Positions 1-11,500 of a stretch of DNA of 64,000 bases are shown here, piece after piece. Position 1 is the stretch's first letter. The number at the start of each line of letters is the position of its first letter. The stretch is from Edaphochlamys debaryana (lineage: Eukaryota > Chlorophyta > Chlorophyceae > Chlamydomonadales). The stretch is taken from NCBI GenBank assembly GCA_016858145.1, contig JAEHOE010000059.1, positions 372,001 to 436,000 on the forward strand. Direction: 5' to 3'. A program made the position numbers and the translations under genes. The notes below the pieces were generated by a model. The model saw nothing but the letters and a program-made list of their open reading frames with translations. It had not been told where the DNA came from and did not search any database.

Positions 1-113
1 TGGAGCATGACGCGAGTGCGTGGTGCGGCAGGGAGGGGCACCTCATCAGCCCCAAGCGGAAACACTTGTAAGGCAAGCGCCCAGCTCTCACGCCCGACCC
101 TCCCCAACCGCAG

Positions 114-225
114 GCCGCGTACGGCAGCTCCTGTACGGTATCGGCCCTGGTGTCGGGGGAGGGCACGGGGCCCCCCCGGGACCACGTGCTACACATGGCG
201 GCCTTCAAGTGCCTGGCGGACGCGG
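114..225 (+). pseudogene. Spherulin-4 (GH135-like) exon fragment
   Basis: This 112-nt exon, flanked by an AG acceptor and a GT donor, encodes the segment AAYGSSCTVSALV...KCLADAG. It matches the fourth exon of the intact gene at 33870-33981 with the same length and phase and only a handful of base differences. The intron downstream, up to about position 345, also matches the intact gene. The next expected exon (VKLYGYVHT) is absent, and unrelated sequence follows. I read it as a partial segmental duplicate; upstream exons could lie outside the window, so a gene ending abnormally here is possible. Confidence 0.7.
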
Positions 226-840
226 GTGGGGCAAGGGAGGAAGGTTGGGAGGGGGGCGTGGGGGTGACGGATGAAGTGTGCGTGTGGAAGAGGGGGACTG
301 TGGGACAGGTGGTTGCGGCAAGGGGCGAACGCAGCGGGTGGGTGTGGGGTGGATGGCAGGGCCGTGATGGAGCGTGGGGGCTAGACATGCCTGGTGGAAG
401 CGGATAGCGGGGGCCGGGCCGTTCTCACGCCGCAAGAACATGAGGCACGCGTCCAGAGTAAAAGGATGGCGCTGGGAAGGCAGGGGCCTCGAAATACACA
501 ATTGGGCGGTTGGAGGTTGGAGGCTTCGTGCCCTCCAGCGGGCCCCGAATGGGCCCTGGTGGATCCGTGAACGGGCAGGTCCGTAGATGCTGTGCACCTG
601 CCTCTGGGCTTTGACCTTTAGCCTTCCGTCTTCCATCTTCCGCCTGTGGCTGACACCTGTAGCGCTGCCTGTTTCACAAGCTTGTGGTGCCGCCCCCTCC
701 CACCACTCTCTCCCCAACCCATGTGGGCGCCCCGCCCCGCCCAGCAGCACTCGCACGTGGCCATCGCGGGCACCCAGCCACCCGCCGTGCCTGACACGAA
801 CCCACTCCCCCACCCCCCTCCATCCCCTTTCCTCCCCCCA

Positions 841-952
841 GGGCGCCGCCCAGCAACACATGCACGTGGCCATCGTGGGCACGCACGCGCTCGAGTGGCT
901 CTTCCTCATCCACATGTTCCAGCGGAAGCGGGCGGCGGCGGGGCACGTGTGA
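841..952 (+). CDS. Terminal exon of an unrecognised gene (partial)
   Basis: After a long C/T tract and a CAG acceptor, an open stretch encodes QQHMHVAIVGTHALEWLFLI-type sequence, continues with HMFQRKRAAAGHV and stops with TGA at 950-952. The first part of this exon is imperfectly duplicated about 108 bp upstream (around 733-777, QQHSHVAIAGT), which ends in a different frame. I recognise no family. It may be the true 3' end of the gene to which the fragment at 114-225 belongs, or an unrelated remnant. Confidence 0.3.
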
Positions 953-959
953 TGCATGA

Positions 960-2507
960 GGCGCGTGCTGGGCAGCAGCGGGCGCGCGGAGCGCGTCGCG
1001 TGGCGTGGGGTGCGTGCTGGGAGAGGCAGGTACTGTAGGCAGGTAGGCAGAGCGAGTGCAGGCGCAGCGTTGCCTGTATGGCTGGGGCATTTTGAGAGCT
1101 GTCGGCGTACTGGTGTTGGGCAGATATATGGCTGGTGCGTGGTACGCAGGTGGTGCGTAATGAACATGGGGCCGTGCCGTACAGGCAGGCCTGACTCCGC
1201 CCTGGGGACCAGGGGTTCGCCGAACCCGCCGAGGGGGGCCGGCGGGGTACCCGGCACTCCGCCAAACAGACCTGCGCGAACCAAATCCGGCCGGTTGCCG
1301 GCCTAGGCACTGACGTTGGGCTGCACGATTTGCTTGTTTCGTGGGTGCAGCAGGCGGGACCGGGGCGGGGGGCGCGTGAGGCAGGGCGGTGACGGCGCCG
1401 CAGTCTGGGTGTCATCACGCAAGGAATAGATGGCAGTAAGCTTCCCGCCCTTGATATCCCTCGCGACCGCTCCCGCCGGGCCCGCCCATACCTGCACAAC
1501 TGCCTGGCTGCTTCTGCTGTTCCACCGCGCGCCTTTCTTGGCTTCGCCGACGTAAATCGGCGTCGGTCTCGCTCGGCGGCGATTGGCATTCTGCCTCGAC
1601 TCGGCTCGACGCCGGGCCCAACTGGCTTCGACGTCGGCCCGCCAGGCCCAGTGGCCAGTGCGTGCGCCCCGTCGGTGGGCCCTGCCTGGGGTTTAACCCG
1701 CGCTCGCTGTGCAAATATACTTACGCTAACGCAAGAGAAACGCACGCCTCTCGCTCCTTCTTCGTAGGTAACTAATAACCCAGATACTTGGGGGGCACTG
1801 GGGGGCATCGATTGCCGTAAAGCACGCCCTGTTCCCCGCTGCAAATAATGCCCATCCACAAATTGGAACGGTAAGCTGGGAGGGGATCACGCCGCCGAAA
1901 CGGTGAGGGCTTGATGAGATGACAGGCAGGTGCCCATCCGACCCATCCCTTCCTCTCGGGTTCCAGGCGGTAGCAAGGTCGTGCTGTGTGTATGCCCCCC
2001 AAGTACCCCAAGCAAGGCATATAAACATGTATGGCGGGGCCGGGGCCGGGGCCGGGCGACGGGGGATGCCTGCTGGGGCCATGCATGCAGCAGGCGGTAG
2101 CAATGGGCAAGGGCTGAGGGCGGAAGAAGCTCGGGGTGCGCCCGGGGGAAGGGGTTGGGGGGTATACAGGCTTACTTGATGGACCCGGGGCGCCCGGGTT
2201 TGGGGGTGGGGGGCATAGAGGCAGGCTTGTTGGCCCGGGGCGCCCGGGGTTGTGACTATTGTGACTACCGCGACAGACCCGGCCCCAACAAATCGTCGAA
2301 AGGCGTCGAAGGGTTGCGGAGGTACCGGTTGTGCTCGGTTTAGCGTCCAAACCTCAACTACCGACAGACACAGTGCGTGAAACAAGCAATAGTAGACGTC
2401 GCGGCCGCTGTAAAGAGGCCATGCCACTGCCTCAATCGAGCCCAGCGGACTCTCGGCGTGGACGATCATCGAAGGGCTCGATCGGATGTACGACATCATT
2501 CTGGGCC
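960..2507. other. Intergenic region upstream of the matrix protein gene
   Basis: No gene is supported here. Several overlapping open frames are GC-driven shadows without splice-consistent domains. The stretch contains two similar G/C-rich blocks around 2177-2250 (cccggggcgcccggg-like palindromes). It should contain the distal promoter of the downstream gene. Confidence 0.5.
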
Positions 2508-2516
2508 TTTAAATAG
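2508..2516 (+). promoter_or_regulatory. TATA-like box
   Basis: TTTAAATAG lies 33 nt before the chosen ATG at 2549. This implies a very short 5' leader if it is the functional TATA element. Confidence 0.5.
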
Positions 2517-2548
2517 AGCCGCTCCCTCGCAGCTCCTTAAACCCAACA

Positions 2549-5500
2549 ATGCGCGGCAATCACCGCGCATCGCTTCTGCCGGCAGCCCTGCTGCTGGCGT
2601 TCTGCTGCCCCTTTCCGGCCGCGTTGTCGCCATGGCGACAGATTTTGGACTCAACGGCCTCCACCACGCCTGGGTTGGAGGTCGCAGCGGAAGTGAGTTC
2701 GGTTCACCCTTTTGCAATTGCGAGGTGCCTTACTTGGGGGCTGCTGCCAGCGCAGCAGTTGAATGGGCTGGATGGTTACTTCCCTCAACTCTGTACGCCC
2801 CGCAGCCGTCGCGGCTGATGACAGTCGCAGTTATCGCCGCAGCTTGCTGGCAGGTGAGAAGGCGCGGCGGGGGCGAAACTTCTCTAGGAGGCCTCGATGG
2901 GCGGCGGGATGGCTGGGGATGTCGTGTTGCACGTTGGCCGCCGCGCGTGTAGCCCAACGGATTGCCAGCAACATACCTAATCCCAACCCGGAACAAAAAG
3001 CCGGGTCAAACCTGCCCCAAACCCGCTGGGGTCGATGGGGTCGAGTTCCGGTGAGGTTCGGGTTGGCCGCCGAGGCCGGGCCCACCGGGCCTCGGCACCT
3101 ACCGGGCCCCACTCGGCACCCGCGGGCCCGAGCGCCTACGCTAGCGCGCGACACGAGCAATGCATCGTGGTGTGCCCAGTCAGAAGACAGACACAGCGTG
3201 ACCTGCAGTGCGCCTAGGCACCGGCCTGGGCACACCGGCGGGCTCGGCGGGCCTGGGCGGGCACCCGGCGCCGGCAGCACCGGGGCCCCGCTGGCACCGG
3301 GCCTCGGCGCACGGCACCTGCCTACCGCCGGGCCTTGCTCGACCAGCCCGACCGCCCCGCACTGCTGTTGTGACCTACCCCTTCGGCCGGGCGGGCGTTC
3401 CTTCTCGTTTGAGGCTGCATGTTCAGTCCCCCCTAGATGAAGCTTGCCTAACGTGCCAACAACTGCTGCCCCCCCACTCCGTCCCGTCCCGCGTGCAGCG
3501 CAAGCCAACGTCGTGTTCTCCACCGGCGGCAAGGCCATCGTCGCCTCCACGGCAAGCTGGACGCTGGCGCTGTCAGACTCGGGCGACTGCAGCTTCACCC
3601 TGGCGTCGGCTAGCGGCGGCGCCCCCAGCGTCTGGCGCTTCACGTGCCCCAACTTCCCGGTGAGCGACCAAGCCAGCACCCCGCCGGCGGTAGATAGTAG
3701 CTGCCCAAGCCGCCGGTGGGTCGCGGGGGCGGGGGCGCTGCGTGGCACAATGTAACATGTCGACGTCCCTCGTGCGTGCGCGCCGAGCCGGGGCGGGGCC
3801 GCCCCTGGCGGCGCGGTGACGCCACCTTCCTGTATATCCCGGCCCTTGCATCCCGGCCGCATGCATGTGTCAGGCCTTTGTCTTCCACCCACCCACGCAC
3901 CCCGCTCGATTCACCCTCCCCACACAGATCCCGGACAACAACGGCGTCTACCCAGTCCAGATCACTTCGGTGGCGCTGCGGCCCTACATCGGCACCACAC
4001 AGTCCGGCGTCCTCACGATGCGCTTCAACGGCCCATCAAACATGCGCTCCTCGCCTGCGTCGCCGCTGTTCATGAACATGTTCCTGCTGGGCTACGCGCT
4101 GGTCTTCCCGTCCTCGGCGCTGGTGTCTCAGCAGGGCATTGCCGCGCTGAGGTTCAACGCCGCCGCCGGCCCACCCACGCTTACGCTCGCGGGCAGGACC
4201 TCCATCCTGCCTGAACCCTCCGGCTCTGGTAGCCAGTGGGTGGTGGTCACGTCTGGCGGCGTCTCAATCAGTGAGTGGGCAATCCTATGTCTGTTGCGGC
4301 CCCACTCCCCTCCGCCCGGCCACCGGTGGTGATGACGTGTGGTAATCTCAGCTGAACTCGTCGGTCGCAACGGCCCACAGGATGCGCCACTGGCTACTCT
4401 GCCTTCCCCACGGTGGTGGGCACATGCTCAGTGTGTGCAGCCAACTCGTTCTCTGCCGGCGGCGACAACCCTTACGGCGCTCGCAGCTGCCTTGCGTGCA
4501 CGGCACCCCTGTCAACCTTCGGCCGCACTACGCAGCCTGCATGTTGTGAGTCTGGTCGTGACGGGCTGCATGCTGCTTGCCTTGCCTTCCCTTGCCTTGC
4601 CTTGTACACGCACCGCTGCTGTGAGCCCTGGACGGCCGCCTGCTGTCCCCCTCACCCGCACACACTACACACACACACACACCATGTCAACTGCCTCCCG
4701 TGTGCTCTTGCTCCATCCGCCACACGCAGGGGTCGACAAGGGCTGGCTGTACAACCCCACCACCAAGATCGCCTCGCAGTGCCCATTCGACACCTACAGC
4801 CCCGTGCAACGCATCATCACCAGCGCCGGCGTTGACACCTGCACCTCGTGCCCTTCGGGTTCAAATACGCGCACCCTGCTGGGCAGTTCTGACTGCAAGT
4901 GCCTCGCTGGGTTTGTTGGCACTGGCCCCACCGCGCCCGCGTGCACTGCCTGCGCGGCCGACACCGTTGCAGACGGCGGCGGCTCGCCCTTCACTCCCGG
5001 CACATGTACCGCCTGTGGCACCGGCCTAACGACCAAGGGACTGGCCTCTCAGACCTCATGTGGTAAGTAAGAAAGGATCTTTGGTGCGCCGCTTTTGGTG
5101 GGGGCCTTCGGGAGGGGCATGAGCCCGCCGCTTTCCCCGTGTGCCGAGAAAAGGCGGGCAGTGCATGCGGTAGGGTGTCATTGAGGTGTCATGGAGCCAC
5201 GCGCCAGCTAGCCTCCCACTCGCAAACCACGATACCAGGAGCTATAGCTGTATTATACCTTACTTGTTGCGTAGAGAACGGGGAAAGTTGTGGGCTCGCG
5301 TGCACTGCATGTTCAGAGCTCGCGGTCGCACAAACTCGCATCCCGGAGCAAGGCCGCTCATAACATAAAGGGTACTTTGCAAAGTTCGGTGAGGAGGCTT
5401 AATAACCCCGCGGGCACTTCCGATGAGATCCGCAAGGATGTCCGCGAGGATGTCCGCGACTTTTGCGAAATGCTGCGCCGCCCAAGCCCGAGCTGCTGCT

Positions 5501-8500
5501 GCTGCTATATTCCATCACCCTCACATCTGCAATACGCGAGGAAGTCCGTCGTCATCCACCTTGCGACCCTTCTCCGCAGCGACCCTCCTCCGCTCTTGCC
5601 TCCGCTTCGACCCACTCCCACCACCCGCTCCAGCCCCAGCACCTTGCACTATGCCTGCGCCCATGCCCCATTGCCCGGCCACGAGCTATAGGCTCGAAAC
5701 ACTCTCCAAGCATCCAGCTTCGGGAAGCTGCCACCATCGCTCGCTATCTTCACGCCCTGTGTTCCGGCCCGTCCCGCCCTCGAACAACACTCCCCTGCCG
5801 CTCTCCCCTGGGGGCGCAGATCCCCCGAACCCTGTGACCTCATACATCCCCTGCTTTGGATCTTGCCACTGTTGACGCCGTGTTGTGACGACTTGCTCCG
5901 CCGCTCTCAATCGGCCCGCACAGACTACGTCAAGGCTGGCTACTTTCTGGACGTCACCGGCCCGCTCGCGCTCTGCCCCAAGGGCTTCGTCTGCGCGGAC
6001 GGCTTCCTGGTGGCTACCGCGGCGCGCCCCGCCGGCATCACTGCATGCGACCCGGGCAAGACCACGACTGCGGAAGGCTCCAGCAGCGCCACAGACTGCA
6101 TCGGTAAGCTGCCGCGGCCGCCGTGTCACACTGCTGAGCCGCCTTCGACGGTTCGTTTGTTGGCTCGGCCCCGGCGACCCCCATGTTGACCCCATTCCGC
6201 TCAACAACGCTTGACCACCTGCACCAAATGTGTTGGGTGGTACTTAGATCTGCCAACGTAGTGCCGGCGGTGAAGCGTGGGAATAGCAGTCGCACAGCGA
6301 AGGCCTACTGAGGCTGCAATCTGCAGAGCCTGCTCTCGGCCCAGGCAAGGTAGCCATTAACGCTGCCTGCGTCTGCCCTGTACCCGCGCAGACGGCACTG
6401 TTGCTACCGTGGAATCGCTGGCTGCGCTGGTGACGCCCGACGCTGTTGAGCCGGTCGTGGTCACTCAAGTGGTGGCGGCCTCCTTCAACTTCGAGCCCGC
6501 GTTTCAGGAGACCTACAGCGCCCGAGTCTCCAGCGCCACCGCCACCATTCCAGGCGTGCAGGACCCGAACTACTCGACCCTGCTCCAACTCGTACTGACA
6601 TTCTCGGTAGGCAGTGCGGTCCTTGGCGCGGGCCGAGAGATAGACGGCTGACGGGGACCTTGTGTGGAGGAGTCATGGAGCATGTGCTAGGTTGCCTCCC
6701 ATTTTTGGCTCGCAGTGCCGGAGGCATGTCACTGTATTGCGCCCCTCTAAAAGGCGGGAAACCTCGTGGGGTTCATGGGAAATGGTAGAGGCCTCCACGG
6801 AGCCAGACCCGCCCGTTATTTGGAACCCGGGGGGAGCCTGTCTACAGGCACCACCCAACACCCTTGTCGGTATGCTTCCGTAGCGTGACGGTCAGATGCG
6901 TGCATGCGATGCCATCGCCGCATCTGTCTCACCTTTTGCGCTGCACCCCTGCATGCGTTCTGATCGGTTTGCGCAGGTTGCCGACATCACGAGCTTCCAG
7001 CAAGCCGGCTTTACCCAGGCCGTCGCCGGCATCGTGGAGCGGCTGCTGGGCGCAACGGAGGAACAGAAGGTCATCGTGCCTTCTTTCATGGTCAACGCCA
7101 ATGTTGCACGTCGGCATCTGCTGCAAACCCAGGGCACGGCAACCACCACCGTGGTTGTGGCGGGTGCGTGGGGACGTTCACATCATCTACGCCGTCGAGC
7201 GAGGCTCATGCAATCAGAAAGCTTGTGCAAAGCTTGAGCCCACACCGTTCTTTGCGTTCAGGTTGCTCGACTGGCCAAGTCGACCTCTCGTTCCCTTACA
7301 GCAACCTTCCGCCCAACTGTCAGTCAGCATGCTTTACTTCAGCAATGCTAACGGTACGGATGCTGCAAGCAACGAGCACCTACCTACGCCCCGTGCCCTT
7401 GCTCGCTTCAACGATCCCATTCCCATCGTTATCTGCACGCAGGCATACCCGGACAGCAGCCCAGCTCTGTACTTTGGGCCTCGGGTGGCCTACCGCTGTG
7501 CCTCCCGGGGCCGCCGGCGCTCCCTGCTCGGAGATACCTCTGCCGTCTTTGGCCACACTAGCAGCTTGAGCCATGCAATTGACTATCCTGTCAGTCGTTC
7601 GGACAGCCTTGGCCACAGCAGGCATCTTAAGCAGGTCATCTCGTACGAGCCAGACGCGCTCGCTGGTGAGGGCTTTGCGTCACCTTTGTTCAGCTACTTA
7701 GGCCAGCAGCTGCCAACGGCCACGCGAGTCCCGCGGCAGCTCATCGCCTGCTGCAAGATCCGTCTAACGTGATTGCCCTTCTCCCCATCACTCCAGGCTC
7801 CATTGCGTCGAACGTCGTCTCGACCCTGTGTGTTGTGGCAGCGGACGCAACGCCGCTAACCGCCATCGTGGGCGGCATCGCGTGTGACTTCGCCGGGGAG
7901 GTGCTGGGTCAGGGGCTGACGTCGTTATTTCAAGCGATGGGCTGGTCTCCTCTGACGCCCCCTGAACCGCCACCGCTCACGGACGACGATATGAGGGCCT
8001 TCATGGATACTGTTACCAGCTCACTGGATGATATCAAGGCGTCTCTTGATGAGATCAAGTCAAGCATCGACCAGATCGGTACCCAGCTCACTGTAAGCGT
8101 GCCCTTGAGCCCACCATGACTCCTGGGCGTGGGCTGGGCAGCGCTGAACGCTGGGGCCAAGAGACCAAGGTAGCAGGCACGGCAGAGGCTGAGACTGACC
8201 ACTCGCTAGCGTTACTTTCCCTCCCCTTGTCCTTGGGTGTGCGCAAGCGCAGAACCTGCAACTCACGGCGACGCTGAACCTGATCTTGGGCCAGAGTGAT
8301 CTCTCCCGGAGCCGCTATGTCAGTGCCCGGACAACCATTGATGCGCTTTTCACCAGGTGGGCGCTCAACCTCAGAGTATCCTCGGTGCGGCTCAGGGGGC
8401 ACTTCAGGGGGGGCAATGGCTCGCCGGTTTTCCGGAGGGCCGAGCTGCGCATGCGAGGGGTGTGATGGGGGGTGTCATGGAGCCATCAACCAGCTAGCCT

Positions 8501-11500
8501 CCCACGCCCATACTGCAATTCCAGGAGCTGTAGCTGTATCACCCCTTCCATGTTGAGTCGAGAACGGGAAAAGTTATGTGCCCGCGTGCACAACATGCTC
8601 AGAGCTCGCGGTCGCACAAACTCGCACCCCGAGCCACTCGTACAGCAGACTTCCATGTGCTGTATGTCCTTGCATATCATTACATAAGACAGGTGCTTGC
8701 TTGCGTCTTTCTGCGTGCAGCTCTTGCGCGAGATGTCCGCGACTTTTGCACAATGCCCGCCGATAAAGCTCCAGAACGAGCCAGCTGCTGTTACTTTCAA
8801 AGGGTATCTGTGATGAAAGCCGCATTTGCATGTGGACGCGGGTCCGCGCGGGCGTGTGTCATCAGCCCCGCGTCCGCCCCCAGCACCCCGCGGCGCGCGG
8901 CTCCCACTTCTTGCACTCTGTTGTGCGTCGACCGTAGAAACGGACGTATTCTGCGAACGTCTACGGTCGTGCGGCCAAGTGCGGCCGAACTCTGGTCTGA
9001 CTGTTTCTGCGACACCTGTGCGGGGGTCCGCAACACCCTCCGTCGCTCTGCACTGCTTGGGACCTGCCCCGTGGTTAAGCACCCTGCTGCACTGTGCTTT
9101 CACCACAGCGCCTGGAAGCTGTGGTGCTGTCACCGGTTAGCGTCTGACTGCATTTACGAGAGCTACAGCTGGCACGCGCCAGCTGTGCGCCTCGGAATCC
9201 CCTGCCGTTACTCCGGAAGCTACTTAGACCCGGCCTCTGGCCGCTAACCGGCATTCACTCAATGCCACGTCTAAACGGACAGGCCTCTGGGTTCTCACTT
9301 AGCTCTTACTAGCGTTCTAACAGCTCAAGCACTAGGCTGGTACAACAAGTGGTAGCGGGACCTGCCCTCACGTTCGCCGCCACCGTAACATGGCCGCTAA
9401 CAACGAGAAGACCAACTCGATGGAGGGTAGTCAGCAGGGCGACCACGACTACAGTCTTCTGTCCGGCTCCGTCGACATGGACAGCAAGGGTACTCACTGA
9501 GCTCGCTCCTGCCTGTGCCGCTTAGCTGCTTAGCTGTTTAGCGTCAGACGCTGCACGTTGCTTGCTCGCTCTCTGCTGCGTTGCTTGCTGCCGCTGCGTC
9601 TCGACTTTAGTCGTTCTGCTTTTGGCCAGGTCCGGCGTCTTCGGTTTCGGTCTGACCGGTTTCGCCGTTACTGCCCTTCCTGTAGAGAACCGCGACCCCG
9701 AGGGCAAGGCCCCGGACGTCGTCGGTAACAACATTGCTGAGACCACTGCCTGGCTCAAGAGGACGGCCGAGGACGCGGCTCGCCTGCGCGACCCCGCCGT
9801 CATTCGGGCTACCCTGGATACCATTCAGTCCGTGCGTCGCCAGTACGGTGACGGCAACGCGACCATTACGGAGTGCTGCAGTGCGGTGGAGTCTGTGCTG
9901 ACGGGCATCCTGTTCCAGCTCAACCGTGAGTCGCGATGGACGTCTGGGCTGAATGGCCGGGTTGGCAACCGCCTGGGGTCGCCGCGCCTGTGCCCAACGG
10001 GCATGGTCCTGCTGTAGATAACGGGCTGCCAGCTGGACAGGCCGGACTTGCTGCTGGCGCGGGGGCTGTAGCGGGCAACGTCGCGATAGGCAATGGCGAT
10101 AACTAGCCGCGTGCGCCTGCTCTGCCTGCTCAGCAGCCCGCACTGCTACCTCAAAATGCGCTTCCGCACCCTGCTGCGCCTCCTGCTATGCCCGGCGCTC
10201 TGGTCGCGCCTGGGCCCTGGGCCGGTTTCATGCCGCACATGCCCGCTGGGGCTATGGCGCCCGGTTACATGCCTGTGCCGTGGCCCTGGGGCCCTCCGTT
10301 CGGCATGCCGTATGGCCAGCCCGCTCCTGTTGCGGTGCCTGCGCCTGCCCAGGCCCCTGTCGCGCCTGCTGCGCCTGCGGCTCCTGCTGCCGCTGCTGTT
10401 TCTGCTAATGCTGCCTTCCGTGGCCCAATCCCTGAACGCGCCCCAGAGAACCAGCACGACCCCGAGGGTGGCGCTGCCTCTGGTGCGGCCTGCAAGGTCT
10501 CCACGCCGGTGGGTCGGGTCATTCGGGCTTCGCTGCCAGCGCCTGAGCTGGACCTGCACGGCCTGAAGGGGCCCCGCGTCCCCGCCCGCGTGCGTGCCTT
10601 TATTAGGGACGTAACTGAGTATTTCAGCTGCGTAACCGTGGGCGAAACGGACCCTGGGCGGCGCCTGTTCCTGTCCTCTGCACTTAAGGGGATCGCCAAG
10701 ACCTGGCTTGACGATTGGACCGCAGCCCGTGGCAACGAGTCATATACCTCTGATGATATGCTCGATGCCGTTCGTGCGCGGTTTGCCCCCCAACTGATGA
10801 CACGGCAAGAAGAGGCCCGCACTGAGCTGGCACGGCAGTCCTATGCCTGGATTGCTAACCGTGACACTGTAGCCGCTTACCAATCCCGGTTTAACGCCCT
10901 GTGCACTGCCATTCCCAACATGACCGATGAGGAGAAGTGCTTCTGGTTCAAAGCCGGCCTCTCTGCTGAAACTGAGCTTGCCGCTTCCTGCGCCTCCTCC
11001 CGGGAGGGCAACCCGTTCACGTCATATGCCGAGCTCTGCTCTCACGCCCTCTCTGAAGAGCGCAAAATGAAAGCTCGAGCTGACGCAATCCGTGACTCCC
11101 GTGCCCGTCTTGCTTCCGTTCGTGCCTGCCGCCCCTCCCGTCCGCAGCTGCCCAAGAAGCCCGACTCCGACGACGGCGACGGCGACAACCCCCTCCAAGA
11201 AGGCCCGGGGTGCCGACGGCTCCGCCATCAAGGCCGCTGCGGCGTTCAAGGGCAAGGGCTCGCCGGGCAACAAGGGCAACAAGCACAAGAGCCCCGGCGG
11301 CCACAAGTCCCACGGCAACGGCAAGAACGGCAACGGCAAGCCCCAGTCCGGTGGCGACGAGGGCGCTGGTCCCTCGCAGCCCCCGGTGGGCCCCCAGCGC
11401 GTGGCCTTCCTGATCCGGAACGCCCGCGCCCGGGGCGAGGACATGGCCGAGCAGATGCGCGCGTTCAACTGCAACCGCCGCACCTACTACGAGCGCAAGG

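Noticed and set aside
205..1284. Long minus-strand open frame of 359 codons
   Set aside because: It overlaps a recognisable plus-strand exon, has no domain, and its composition is what high GC content gives on the opposite strand.
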